The notes below the pieces were generated by a model. The model made no database searches and had not been told where the DNA came from. It was given only the letters and a program-made list of their open reading frames with translations. From Dichetophora obliterata (taxonomy: Eukaryota; Arthropoda; Insecta; Diptera; Sciomyzidae), in assembly GCA_963920525.1 (NCBI GenBank), contig OY986435.1, positions 176,856,266 to 176,920,265 on the forward strand: a DNA stretch of 64,000 nt, given 5' to 3'. The translations under genes and the position numbers were made by a program. Of this stretch, positions 24,410 to 36,198 are shown in pieces (position 1 is the stretch's first letter; the number at the start of each line of letters is the position of its first letter).

Positions 24410-24639
24410 AGTTAGTCTGTCTATTAAAACTTGAGATATTATGTTAAACGTGTTGGACAAAGTAGTTTCGAGAAAAACGGGTCTGAAGTTTTTAAGTTAA
24501 GTTTTAGGCAGTCTAACTGACGACACTAAAATGGCTATAACTTTAAAAATAATTCGAATTTTGAAAAATCCTTTGAAAGTGATATTCTATCAAAAAATAA
24601 AAAATTTCATTTCAAAATTATTTTTTGTTTTTTAAATTT

Positions 24640-24782
24640 AAAGGTAAGCAGCGCAGGTACAAATCAAAGGTATGCTTTTTAACTTTTTAGGGCCTACATA
24701 AATAAATTATATTCCTCATAATAGGAATATTACCTTAAAAAATTATTACATGATCATTCTAGCCTTGTCATTGAAAGGGCTA
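24640..24782. mobile_element. truncated third copy of the TTAA MITE family
   Basis: Shares AATATTACCTTAAAAAATTATT and CTAGCC..TCATTGAAAGGG with the right-hand part of the copy at 13450-13925. The flanking TTAA is eroded to CTAA. Confidence 0.5.
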
Positions 24783-25226
24783 AAGAGGGCGTCGCACAGT
24801 GGCTGAACCCCATACAAGAAGTGACTTGTCGTAGACCATCACAATTTGACACATAAGTTCAAATTAACTATGTGAGTGAGATCACATTCAAAAATATTTT
24901 TAAATTCGCCCATAACCACGCATACCTTCCTATATAAAAACCATTCCATCCAAATTTTTAAATATGTGTGTAGAATAAAAAAAAATGTATTTTATGCCAT
25001 GCCCACTTCCTCTTCAAAAAGTTTTCAGTGCACGTGATTTTTAAAATTTCTACTTTTATGAGGCATAGCATCCAAACGGCTAAATTTAGTGGTTTATTTT
25101 ATTCAATGATATTATGTTTGGTTTTTATAAAAAAATAAAAAAAAAGAGAGATCCGTTATAATTAAAAAAATATGGAGTGAAGCATTTTGCAGCATATTAT
25201 TTTTGATTGTTTAAGTGCTACTAGCA

Positions 25227-26533
25227 GTGTTGCCAAATTGAGGGAAATTTCTCTTTTTGAGGGAAATTTTGTCGTAAAATTTGGCAAAAAGGGAAATGGA
25301 ATTTTTTTACTCTACAGAAAGAAAAAATCGGAATTTCTTTTATCCGATAAATTCTACTGATATTTGTCAAAGTCTCAACTCAATCAATATATATATAACC
25401 CTGAGTCCGAAAGAATTTCGCTATAGGTACTGACGGAAATATTAGAAGAGAAATCAAATGAAAAGCGATATTTTTAGTAGTATCCGTATAATTAGATCAG
25501 CTTTCAAAAATAACAATATAACATTTACTGATTTCATTGTGATACCGGAGCATTTAAGTCTCTTAAAAAAGCAGTCTGGTTCTATTTAAAAAAAAAATCT
25601 ATTTTTTCAAATCCCATTTTATATATTTGATACCATTAAAAATAGTATACAATATCTTATTTAAGTCGCCGAGATGGAGAAACACGTATATAGCAATAGT
25701 AGAAACACTTATTTAGTAGAAGCTTTAAAAAAACATTTAACTGATCGGGCTAAAATTCACGCATCAAAAAAGGTTGAATATTCATGAATGTACAGCGTAC
25801 ATATATCTCGTAGTAAAATTATAAATATTCATGAATATTCAACCTTTTTTTGATGCGACCTAACATAAGAAAAGGTTAAACAAATTTTAATTTTCACCTT
25901 TTTGATTTTTCCCCCCAAAACACTTGATTTTACTTACGGAAAAAGTCTGTAACTTACATTTTCATAAGAATTTTGAACTTTTAGTTTCAAATGTTCCATC
26001 AAATCGAATGTGAAAAAGCACATTAGCCAGTTTTAATCAGGGATGCCTTTAGTTGGACCTATATTTGCCATATCTACATTGAAAAAAAAATTTCTATTCT
26101 AAAATGCGTACACATTAATGTATAAAATAAGCAGATTGTCAAAATAAATATTTCGATGAAAAAAATATCTTAAAACTATTCCCAAAAAAACAAGACTGCC
26201 CCCTTAATAACTTTATATGTACCTATTAACAAATAATATTAACATAATTTATTTTTTAAAGCGAAGTATTATTTTTTATTTATTAAACTAACTGAAATAA
26301 TAAACTTATTTTTTTTAAATATTTTGTTTATCAAACTGAAGCCAAAATGCGAATTTATACAAAATCAAACTATAAAACCAGTTTGGAAAGTGTTATATTG
26401 TTTTTTATTTGTTTTTTTTTTTCAAAGAAGTCACTGGGAATTTTCGTGGGAGTTTTCGTAGTTCACTGAAGGGAAAAAATTTGTTTTTCCTCTAATCTGA
26501 GAGGAATTTCATTAAAGGTACCTGGCAACACTA
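25227..26533. mobile_element. TIR element with AGTGTTGCCA ends
   Basis: The left end reads AGTGTTGCCAAATTGAGGGAAATTTCTC. The right end carries GAGGAATTTCATT...TGGCAACACT, so ends and subterminal GAGGAAATTT words are inverted. AGTGTTGCCA ends are common among insect hAT elements, but I could not align an 8-bp duplication. A hairpin sits inside at about 25764-25855. Confidence 0.5.
25764..25855. repeat. internal hairpin
   Basis: The arms are GCATCAAAAAAGGTTGAATA and its complement with one extra T, continuing through TTCATGAAT. The loop is about 35 nt. It is an almost perfect inverted repeat. Confidence 0.7.
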
Positions 26534-26934
26534 GCAACGTGCAAAATCTTGTAAATTTAAGAGCATACTATTTGGCAGTGTGAATAAACGTGCGCAAGTC
26601 TTGTAGCATAAATAGCTGGTATATTGTAAAGCAATGCTTAAAAGTATACTTAAGAAAATTGTGAATATACTAAGTCTCACGAATGAAAAAATACTCGAAA
26701 CTCATTTAGTTTGTGCCTTATTTTGTGAAAACAGCAAAAATGTGCTCACTTTTGTTATTTGAAAAACTTAAGTTAAAGATCAATAAAAAGTATTCCATAT
26801 ATGAAATAGCAGTGCTACGATGTGCTGATACAGTTATATTCTGCTAAAAAATTCTGATAACTTCTTCGTATTTTATACTAAATTTCAAACATCGAGTACA
26901 TAGTTTTCATTTTGTATGGTAGGTAGCCATGGTT

Positions 26935-27495
26935 TTTATGAAGAACTAGTATTTCCCGGCAGACGTTGAAATGAAATGCCAAATATATTCACCATTTTCA
27001 GTATAGCTGCCGAAAGTACCCATATGAACTAAATTTCCAAATTTTAGTCTAATACGATCCAAACCGTTGAAATAAAACATTTTCATTGGTTTGTGGGCGG
27101 TAAAAGGGGGGCGTAAAAACCAATTTTTAACACATGTGCTGACAGTAACTATGCAAACTAAGTCAAAATTTTAGCTCAATCGACCCAGTAGTAAATTTTA
27201 ATATTTTCTCAAAAAGTGGGTGTGGCTATTAGCGATAACGCCCACTTGCTATAAGGCCTAATTTGCTTGAAATATAGCATTTTCACTGATTTGTGGGCGG
27301 AAAAAGAGGGCGTGGAATCCAAGTTTTCGTACAGTTGCTAACAGTAACCAAACATACTAAATTACCAAATTAAAGACTTGTTTGTACAACCGAAACCGTC
27401 AGAATTAAAGTATTTTCATTGATTTTTGGACGGTGAAAAGGGCGTGGATACCTATTTTTAGTACAGTTGCCGACATTAACCATTTGATTTTTAGT
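26935..27495. repeat. minisatellite with GTGGGCGG..GGGCGTGG units
   Basis: At least three units share TTTTCAYTGRTTTGTGGGCGG, AAARGGGCGTGGA..CC and ACAGTTGCYRACAGTAACC. They lie at about 27080, 27284 and 27412. Units are diverged and non-coding. Confidence 0.6.
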
Positions 27496-27499
27496 GCTT

Positions 27500-28489
27500 T
27501 TTTGTGAAATCATTTTTTTGTTTAAATTGTGTGCAACACTTATTTCCGGTTTATTGATATTTATTTCTACACGCTTTTCAAAACTAGCCAAATAAGTTTT
27601 TTTTAATTCATTTCTACCATCAGACTTCTTTAACTAGTCTTTTCTAATCAACTTTTACTTTAATCTGAAAGAAGATTTCGATTTTCTAATAAGACCAAAA
27701 AGTTAAAATGATCAGCTTATCACAAAAGTTAATTCAACACTCTTCGGTTTTTTTTTACTTATCTTTACGATAAATAAAATAATTATGTTAACAAGGAAAG
27801 ACACGTTTCCATTTAGGCCTTATTAAATATAAATTACACACAATCGACATGAACAACCACATTTCACGCGACCTAAAGTGTTGACCGAACGCACTGGAAC
27901 TCCAACCCCAATTAGCAGGGGTTCCCGCTCTCAAAATATGCACTAATGCATTTCAATCAATGAATCAGCGCATTCAACAGGTGTTCCAATGTCGTGGTTG
28001 TAGCGCACCCTTGAAACTAGCCGGGGGTTAATCGTGATAACCGCATAGGTAAAGCTAGCTGACAGACAGCACGTCAAAAGTTGGCAAACACGGGGTTAGT
28101 TGATGGATACGACTTACGCTGAAGCGCGATAAAGGCAGGCGTACATATTGCGTGAGCATGAAAGTCAAAATATTACTTTTTTTATGGTTAACAAGACGTT
28201 AGGGGTTTGGTAAGGCGCGTCCTTCCGAGGTTTTTTAATGCAGGTGATTGCCAGTCGTTGCATGTCATGAGTAATTAATGCGTTGTGTGGTGAGTCGGGT
28301 GTGTGGGTTGTGCAACATTTAGAACGGTTTAAATTTGATTTTCGTCCGCGAAGGGTGGGTGTTGGTGAAAAGTGATAATTTAATTAAACCACATGATAAC
28401 GACAGCTACATAACCCGGATAATACATGTATTTGTGAAATGCTTTTCATCATATTTATACCAATACGCGTACTGTGTTAAGGGATATTT
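27500..28489. other. GC-richer, apparently single-copy block
   Basis: 27860-28380 is visibly richer in G and C than its surroundings and lacks the A/T runs and repeat signatures seen elsewhere. Words include GCGCACCCTTGAAACTAGCCG and GGTAAAGCTAGCTGACAGACA. No open reading frame of useful length or splice-bounded exon was recognised. It could be a conserved non-coding or regulatory segment, or a non-coding exon. Confidence 0.3.
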
Positions 28490-29170
28490 AAACTAGGTCA
28501 CTCAGTTTTCAACAATAAAATCTCTTAAAATTTCACAAAAATTAAGGTATTGACTTAATTCCGGACATTAGCTTTGAACTCTGACTTTGAAATTTAGCAA
28601 AATCAAATGAAAACCACGCCTATCTTCCATACAAATTGTGTCGTCATAAATACAACTCTTATAATTCCACAAAAATTAATCTTATAACGTTAAATTCTGC
28701 TTCAATTTTCAATATAAACTTAAAATATTCAATTTGGCCAAATCACATAAAAATTAAGCCTACCTCTTGCACAAAGTGACGTCAGCAAAGCCTTTATATA
28801 CTTGAAATACTTTGTATACTTTAAATTCTGCTTTAATTTTCAATATAAACTTGGAATATACAATTTGGCAACATCAAAAGACACGCAAGCCTACCTCCCG
28901 TACAAAGTGACGTCAGCAAAGCCTTAATATACTTCACAAAATTGATTGAATTGACTGGATGTTTTGCGCATACGCGTTGCTATTTGAAAAGTAATCTGTG
29001 TTTGGAATTTGGAAAAATTAGATAAAAACCACAGCTATCGGGGCGATAGCGACGAATTGACTTTATCAAACTAATAAAACCACCATAACTTGGAATATAC
29101 TACGACAGCACTCGTTAGGATATTTTAACTTTGGCCCAGTCGATGACAACTCGTTACTAGTTTTTAAAAA
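28490..29170 (-). mobile_element. dispersed tandem-repeat element, copy 2 (partial)
   Basis: Contains three or more copies of AAAACCACGCCTATC..CCATACAAA..GTGACGTCAGCAAAGCC, spaced about 130 bp, and ends with GGCCCAGTCGATGACAACTCG..TTACTAGTTTTT. These match the + strand copy at 39535-40425. The GTCY microsatellite end is missing. Confidence 0.55.
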
Positions 29171-30142
29171 ATTTTGCCCACGGTATATTAATTATAAGTC
29201 GAAATATGTAGTAAAATTTTCTCAAATTCATTAAAACTCTCACAATCACAATTTTTGCATCGCATTGGTAAATCATTCACAGATGTCACCTTTGTGTCAC
29301 CCATTTTTTTATACGTATGCATGGCAAATACAAAATCCATGCCAGCAAAAAATGTGTACGTAACAACTTAGCTTTTTTAAAGTGACGTGTCTTTAAAAAG
29401 GTATCAAGTTGATACCCTACGGACAGCAGCACATAAAATATTAAATATTGATATACTATATTGATACCTTTTGACAGCCAGCACACAAGCACATAGCAAC
29501 ACACACGTACACACTGACACACAGATTACTGCTGTCTGTGCTATAATCTCACACTTGGTTTCGACATCTACCAAGTATAACGGCTACTTATACCGTTAGT
29601 CATGCCGGCAATAAGTATCCTTTACCTACCTACTGAATATAGAAGTTATATTTGTATACATTCTCTCTTTTGACATAACAGTACGACAGAAAGTGAGACA
29701 GACAAACAACATGCTTTTTTCAAGAGACAGTGTTAATGGAAATTCAATTTACTTTTGACACCCTCCCATAAATCTCTAAACAACAACATCAAGCAAAGCG
29801 GGTGTGTTGGCTATGATTTTGCTGCCAGTCTGGCCATCAAAGGTGAAAAAAGTAAAAAAAACACTGACTTAAAGTTGTTTAAGGTGGTAAAAACTGTTAT
29901 TTAAGCCTTGCCAAGAATTGCTTGCTTGTAGTTCAGAAAATGTAAGTTTTAAATTTTTTGTAGAAGATTTTAAGTATGCTAAAAACAAAGTTTCAAAATT
30001 GTACAAACCAGTGGCAAAGCTACGGGGAGGAGAGGGAGCTGGAAATAAAGGGGATACGTCTAATCCTTTGTCTATAGCTTAATTTTGGAATGAAGCTATT
30101 GAATAAGTTGTTCGAATAAAAATATTTTGCTTAAATGAGGCG
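29171..30142. other. non-coding DNA
   Basis: No gene was recognised. A short inverted pair GTATCAAGTTGATACC lies at 29400-29416 with related words at 29450-29470. Confidence 0.4.
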
Positions 30143-30807
30143 CTCAGCGCCAGAGCGGCCTAACCCACATTTTCAAAAAAATTAACCAATGCAGTTCGAA
30201 CCAAAATTTTTTTATCTATAAGCCATCTATCTATATACCCCAAAGCTGTCCAAGATACACAAACGCTCTGAGAACGCGGAACTTGTTTTTGCCCTTAAAA
30301 GCTTTTGGAAAATGTTTTAGGACAAAATCTGCCCAAGTAGGTGGCCTAGGCCAGATGTCTTTTCTGGTTTAAAAAGTTGTGTGTGATAGGTCGTTTTTAA
30401 ATCTGAATATAATTTCTTATTAACCTAAAATTAATGCATAACAAAAACCACTGCACTAAAACATGCACTCGAAAAATTTATTAGTAAAATTTCTACGAAT
30501 GATATAAGTAAACAAAACATTCGTACATTCTACAAATATTCGTACAATATACAAAGTATTTTTATTGTGATATCTTTACAAATTCATTCGTAAAATTTTT
30601 CTATTACCTGATGTAGTATCTACGAATATTTGTTTTATATACTAATGATATTTGTAAACAAAAATAAATCAATTCGTATTAGTACATTGTACGAATGATT
30701 GTGTATATATAAATAATAATTTAAATTTTTTTTTTTTTTTTTTTTTTTTTTTATTATTGCGGGCTTAAGGTCCAAAATTTTTGTACATTAAAACTCCAAG
30801 TTTTAAT

Positions 30808-32100
30808 TATTGGGGGTTGGAATTAGTTTTAAAGGTTTTCTAAGAGATGGCGTAACTATCAATAGATCGCATCGGGCACACCTGTGACTATATTCATTTC
30901 AAAGCACATTGTGTAAGCTTCATTTTTCAGTATGTGTCATTCCACTGAAGTGTAAACAACATATATTTTTTTCTCTGTGAACATGTCGACTTTCGTTCCA
31001 ACAAAACGCAATTTGCGGGAAGGTTTACTTTTGTGCTTCCATTTGAAGAAAAAAGCGGTTGAAGCACAACGCACGCTTACTGAGGCTTACGGGGACTATG
31101 CTCCATCGATTTCTACTTGTGAGTACTGGTTCCGTCGGTTTAAAAGTGGTGATTTTGATACGGAAGACAAAGAGCGTCCGGGCCAGCCGAAAAAGTTTGA
31201 AGATGAGGAATTGGAGGCTTTGCTCGATGAAGACCCGTGTCAAACCCTTCAAGAATTGTCAGAATCATTGGGAGTCGACTTATCAACAGTCGGCAAACGC
31301 TTGAAGGCCATGGGAATGATTCAAAAGCAAGGAAATTGGGTGTCGTACCAGTTGAAGCCAAGAGACGTTGAACGGCGATTTTGCATGTGCGAACAACTGC
31401 TTCAACGGCATAAAAGGAAGAGTTTTTTTGCATCGTATTGTCACTGGCGATGAAAAGTGGATCCATTACGATAATCCTAAGCGAAAAAAAATCGTGGGGA
31501 CCACCCGGCCATGCATCAACATCGAGGGCCAAGCCGAATATTCATGGCGCCAAGCTTATGCTGTGTATTTGGTGGGATCAGAAGGGTGTCGTGTACTATG
31601 AGCTGCTAAAACCTAACGAAACCATCACTGGGGAACGCTACCAACAACAATTGATGCAATTGAGCCGAGAATTAAAGGTTAAACGGCCGGAATATGCCAA
31701 AAGACACGACAAAGTGGTTTTTCAACATGACAACGCACGGCCACATGTTGCAAGAACCGTCAAGGAAACGTTGAAGGCGCTGAATTGGGATGTGCTACCC
31801 CACCCGCCTTATAGCCCAGACATAGCCCCTTCCGACTACCACCTATTCAGATCGATGACGCATGGCTTGGCTGAGCAGCGCTTCACTTCTTACGAGGATA
31901 CCAAAAAATGGGTCGATTCGTGGATTGCCTCAAAAGACGAATCGTTCTTCCGGCGCGGAATCCATATGCTGCCAGAAAGATGGGAAAATGTTGTAGCTAA
32001 CGATGGACAATACTTTGAATAATATACATTGTACCGTTGTTTCTAAATAAATGCTCAAAAACCGAAAAAAAACCTTTAAAATTAATTCCAACCCCCAATA
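30808..32100 (+). mobile_element. mariner element, copy 1
   Basis: The element is 30810-32098 (1289 bp) with TA at 30808-30809 and 32099-32100. Terminal inverted repeats run about 30 bp, TTGGGGGTTGGAATTARTTT onward. It is inserted in the left arm of the palindrome. The right arm still has the uninterrupted target TTTTAATTATAAAATTT, which shows exactly one TA before insertion. It is almost identical to copy 2 at 34911-36196. Confidence 0.93.
30977..32022 (+). pseudogene. mariner transposase, two frameshifts
   Basis: This is a DNA transposase of the mariner family (DD34D). The first 150 codons (30977 to about 31428) read in frame and include the helix-turn-helix region. Compared with copy 2, one extra T in a T run (about 31425-31431) and one extra A in an A run (about 31485-31492) each shift the frame. 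The middle and C-terminal parts therefore lie in the other two frames. All three catalytic motifs are still readable: TGDEKWIHYD, HDNARPH and YSPDIAPSDYHLF. The last keeps the usual Pro before Ser-Asp, which copy 2 has lost. The pattern suggests recent inactivation by homopolymer slippage, or sequencing error in these runs. Confidence 0.9.
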
Positions 32101-33117
32101 TAAAATTTATTGTCAATATTTCGACTGCCGTCGGCAATCATCATCAGGACAACTGAAAACATTTTAAATTTATATTAACAATACATTAACTTATTTTACA
32201 TTTCACTCACATATTACAAATTAAAACATTTAGAAATTAACAAATTTTTCCATTAAACACAAACTTTACAAATTTTACAAAAACTTCGAGACAATTTGAC
32301 AACAATTATATTAACATCCACTTGTTTCGAGTAACTTAGCTTATTAATAATTTTTATTTGTTATAAATTTTCTATATATGTGTGCGCAGTTGTCGGTGTC
32401 TGTTTTGACAGACACTCCTACCAAAAGAGAAGAGAATAAATTTCAAAACAGACACCGACAACTGCGCACACATATATAGAAAATTTATAACAAATAAAAA
32501 TTATTAATAAGCTAAGTTACTCGAAACAAGTGGATGTTAATATAATTGTTGTCAAATTGTCTCGAAGTTTTTGTAAAATTTGTAAAGTTTGTGTTTAATG
32601 GAAAAATTTGTTAATTTCTAAATGTTTTAATTTGTAATATGTGAGTGAAATGTAAAATAAGTTAATGTATTGTTAATATAAATTTAAAATGTTTTCAGTT
32701 GTCCTGATGATGATTGCCGACGGCAGTCGAAATATTGACAATAAATTTTATAATTAAAACTTGGAGTTTTAATGTACAAAAATTTTGGACCTTAAGCCCG
32801 CAATAATAAAAAAAAAAATTTTAAAATTGAAACAAAAGGTCGGTAAATGAACATTTAATATAAATAATAATATTAGTAAATTTCTCGAACGAATAACTTC
32901 GTAATTTCTTTCAATTCATTCGTAGTATTTACTAATGCTTTCGTACTATTTATGAAGGAAAAATAATATTAGTAGAAACAATTCATTCGTAGGCTGACCG
33001 TATGAACTATTAGTAGAATGTACGAATTATTAGTAGAGTTTAAAAAATTTAAAACCGAAATCGTTCAGTCTTGTTTGTCGAATATCTATAGAACATAAGG
33101 AACTGTATGATTGTAAA

Positions 33118-33190
33118 GTGACTGTAGCCTACTGGTAGAGTGCGTGGTCCGTAAACTAAAGAGCCGAGGTTCAAACCCCTGCTCAGACAG
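33118..33190 (+). repeat. tRNA-derived SINE-like module, copy 2
   Basis: A-box-like TAGCCTACTGG and B-box GGTTCAAACCC are correctly spaced, ending GCTCAGACAG and followed by a T run that could act as a Pol III terminator. It is homologous to 6434-6505. Anticodon-arm pairing is poor, so it is a tRNA-derived repeat and not a tRNA gene. Confidence 0.55.
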
Positions 33191-33331
33191 AATTTTTTTT
33201 TTAGAAGACGAATAAAATATTCATAATATGTACTGAATAAATAATATGTACTGAAAACTACGAATAAAATTCGTAGAATGGACGCAGTTATTAGTAATAT
33301 TTACACACAAATATTTTTGAGTGTACTTTGA

Positions 33332-33546
33332 AATTTAATCTTTTCAAATACAAAAAAAAAACTTTTAAACCATGTCAAATGAAAATTTAATTTGCTATAT
33401 AGTTGCCCCAAATCGAAACCGATAGGTTGTGCTTAATAGAATAGAAAAAAATGTATTTTTTTTTTAAATTTTTATTTTAAAAAAAATGAGTACGTATCAA
33501 TTTCGATCGGTATATTTTAAATGTTTACAATTTTCTAATTTGAAGA
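33332..33546. other. AT-rich spacer
   Basis: Contains A/T runs only; nothing else was seen. Confidence 0.4.
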
Positions 33547-34908
33547 ATGACCTACTCTGAACAAGAACAGGATTTCGAAGATTCTGGTTCCGAGTATAAG
33601 CCAAATGACTCCCGTTCCTATAATTCAAGTTTGAGTGGAGATAGCAAGCCTTGTTCCGAATCAAATATTATTGAACTGCTGTAATCAAGCCGTGAACTAG
33701 ATTCTTCAAATCAAACTTTATTTACTAAACTCAATCCTGAATTCAACGGTAATAATTCAATGAATTTAAAACAAACAAGGAAACGATCAAGAAAACGTGT
33801 GCTAAATGAAGCCAATTGCAAAAAAAAATATTAGTAAACTAAACAGAATAACTGGTAAGTCTTACGTAAACTCAAAGGCCGTCGTTAAGCCTGCCAAAAT
33901 ACAGAAAACTTTTAAATGCACTTGTCCATTGCAAAGTGATAAAAATTTCGCTGGAAGCAATTTAAGGAAAATTTTTGAGAACTATAACGGGATTGGCGAC
34001 CACAACTTGCAGACTGCGTATTTAGAAAAAAAAAGAGAGAATTTATAAGTTCCCGGATAAAAATAATTTTGATACGCAAGTTTGCAAACGTTTTTTTAAA
34101 CAAGTTTTAAAAATTTCTGATAGGCGTTTAGACAAAAGGGGAAAACACATCTGACAAGTAGACAAAAGGGGAAAACACATTCCTTATAACAAAACAAGCG
34201 AAGATCCCACGAACTTGTATATAAACAAATTCCCAAAGTACAAATCGCACTATTCAAGGAATAAAAATATAAACAGAGAATAACTTGCTCCAACATTAAA
34301 TATGAGAATATTGTACAACTTGTATTCAAATAGCATTGAGTCAGTCCACCAATGCGGTGTCTATGTTAATTTTTATAAAAATATTTTCAGAAAACTTTAA
34401 TTTGCATTTCCGTGCACCAGTTTCGGATAGCTTGAAAAAATGTGACGCGTTTAAAATTTAAATAGAAGCTGAAGATATTTTAGCCAATAAATACTACTTA
34501 AATCTCAACGGGATCAACATCTCAAAAGGCGGAGAACGCCAGAACTGAAATGCAACTTGATGCTAAATCTAATAATCATGAGTGCGCTGTTATCGCCTTT
34601 GCTTTAATGAAGACTCTACCTACTCCACAAATTTCTACAGGGGTTGCTTATTACAAAAGGCAATTTTGGACAGACATACAGTTTTGGTATCCATGACTTG
34701 ATAACGGGCAGAGCAGTATTGTACACATGGAATGAAGGAATTGCTTCGCGTGGTCCCCAAGAAATAGGATATTGCATTATGCATTATGTCAAAAATTATA
34801 TAAAATGCAACAAATTAATTATGTACAGCGACCAATTTGGAGGTCAAAATCGAAATATTAGATTGACCACAATTTGTAACTGTATTGTAAATAGTCCAAA
34901 TTTCAATG

Positions 34909-36198
34909 TATTGGGGGTTGGAATTAATTTTAAAGGTTTTCTAAGAGATGGCGTAACTATCAATAGATCGCATCGGGCACACCTGTGACTATATTCATTT
35001 CAAAGCACATTGTCTAAGCTTCATTTTTCAGTATGTGTCATTCCACTGAAGTGTAAACAACATATATTTTTTTCTCTGTGAACATGTCGACTTTCGTTCC
35101 AACAAAACGCAATTTGCGGGAAGGTTTACTTTTGTGCTTCCATTTGAAGAAAAAAGCGGTTGAAGCACAACGCACGCTTACTGAGGCTTACGGGGACTAT
35201 GCTCCATCGATTTCTACTTGTGAGTACTGGTTCCGTCGGTTTAAAAGTGGTGATTTTGATACGGAAGACAAAGAGCGTCCGAGCCAGCCGAAAAAGTTTG
35301 AAGATGAGGAATTGGAGGCTTTGCTCGATGAAGACCCGTGTCAAACCCTTCAAGAATTGTCAGAATCATTGGGAGTCGACTTATCAACGGTCGGCAAACG
35401 CTTGAAGGCCATGGGAATGATTCAAAAGCAAGGAAATTGGGTGCCGTACCAGTTGAAGCCGAGAGACGTTGAACGGCGACTTTGCATGTGCGAACAACTG
35501 CTTCAACGGCATAAAAAGAAGAGTTTATTGCATCGTATTGTCACTGGCGATGAAAAGTGGATCCATTACGATAATCCTAAGCGAAAAAAATCGTGGGGAC
35601 CACCCGGCCATGCATCAACATCGAGGGCCAAGCCGAATATTCATGGCGCCAAGCTTATGCTGTGTATTTGGTGGGATCAGAAGGGTGTCGTGTACTATGA
35701 GCTGCTAAAACCTAACGAAACCATCACTGGGGAACGCTACCAACAACAATTGATGCAATTGAGCCGAGCATTAAAGGTTAAACGGCCGGAATATGCCAAA
35801 AGACACGACAAAGTGGTTTTTCAACATGACAACGCACGGCCACATGTTGCAAGAACCGTCAAGGAAACGTTGGAGGCGCTGAATTGGGATGTGCTACCCC
35901 ACCCGCCTTATAGCCCAGACATAGCCTCTTCCGACTACCACCTATTCAGATCGATGACGCATGGCTTGGCTGAGCAGCGCTTCACTTCTTACGAGGATAC
36001 CAAAAAATGGGTCGATTCGTGGATTGCCTCAAAAGACGAATCGTTCTTCCGGCGCGGAATCCATATGCTGCCAGAAAGATGGGAAAATGTTGTAGCTAAC
36101 GATGGACAATACTTTGAATAATATACATTGTACCGTTGTTTCTAAATAAATGCTCAAAAACCGAAAAAAAACCTTTAAAATTAATTCCAACCCCCATA
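34909..36198 (+). mobile_element. mariner element, copy 2
   Basis: The element is 34911-36196 (1286 bp), with TA at 34909-34910 and 36197-36198. The inverted ends match copy 1, except that the right end has one A fewer. It contains an intact transposase gene. It lies about 2.8 kb from copy 1 in the same orientation and is almost identical to it. Confidence 0.95.
35078..36121 (+). CDS. mariner transposase, intact ORF
   Basis: Encodes a 347-residue cut-and-paste transposase, the normal mariner length. The ATG at 35078 gives MNMSTFVPTK; the second Met, two codons later, is the usual mariner start and equally plausible. The N-terminal half holds two helix-turn-helix units that bind the terminal repeats, with a conserved WFRRFKSGDFD block and the inter-domain motif as WVPYQLK. 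The catalytic triad is D158 (TGDEKWIHYD), D251 (HDNARPH) and D286 (SDYHLF), with 34 residues between the last two, so DD34D. One oddity is YSPDIASSDYHLF, where the family normally has Pro before SDYHLF; copy 1 keeps it. That change near the catalytic site might weaken activity. The sequence looks closest to the mellifera/capitata-type mariners, but subfamily was judged by eye. Confidence 0.93.
   Translation: MNMSTFVPTKRNLREGLLLCFHLKKKAVEAQRTLTEAYGDYAPSISTCEYWFRRFKSGDFDTEDKERPSQPKKFEDEELEALLDEDPCQTLQELSESLGVDLSTVGKRLKAMGMIQKQGNWVPYQLKPRDVERRLCMCEQLLQRHKKKSLLHRIVTGDEKWIHYDNPKRKKSWGPPGHASTSRAKPNIHGAKLMLCIWWDQKGVVYYELLKPNETITGERYQQQLMQLSRALKVKRPEYAKRHDKVVFQHDNARPHVARTVKETLEALNWDVLPHPPYSPDIASSDYHLFRSMTHGLAEQRFTSYEDTKKWVDSWIASKDESFFRRGIHMLPERWENVVANDGQYFE

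Larger units (their letters stand above)
30751..32810. repeat. near-perfect palindrome, arms about 367 bp, left arm split by mariner copy 1
   Basis: The left arm is 30751-30809 plus 32099-32407, the loop is 32408-32443 and the right arm is 32444-32810. By eye the arms are essentially identical once the mariner is removed. Each arm carries CCTGATGATGATTGCCGACG..GGCAGTCGAAA, a hammerhead-like core, and ends in a T or A tract. Inverted partial copies of a Penelope-like or retrozyme-like repeat would give this structure; that origin is inference. Confidence 0.75.
30467..33331. mobile_element. probable foldback element with TACGAAT-type subterminal words
   Basis: GCACTCGAAAAATTTATTAGTA near 30467 and the complement of TACACTCAAAAATATT near 33331 form weak inverted ends. 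Both sides carry many TACGAAT/ATTCGTA and TTAGTAGA words (30480-30710; 32880-33290). Palindrome and mariner lie between. Boundaries are approximate. Confidence 0.4.
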
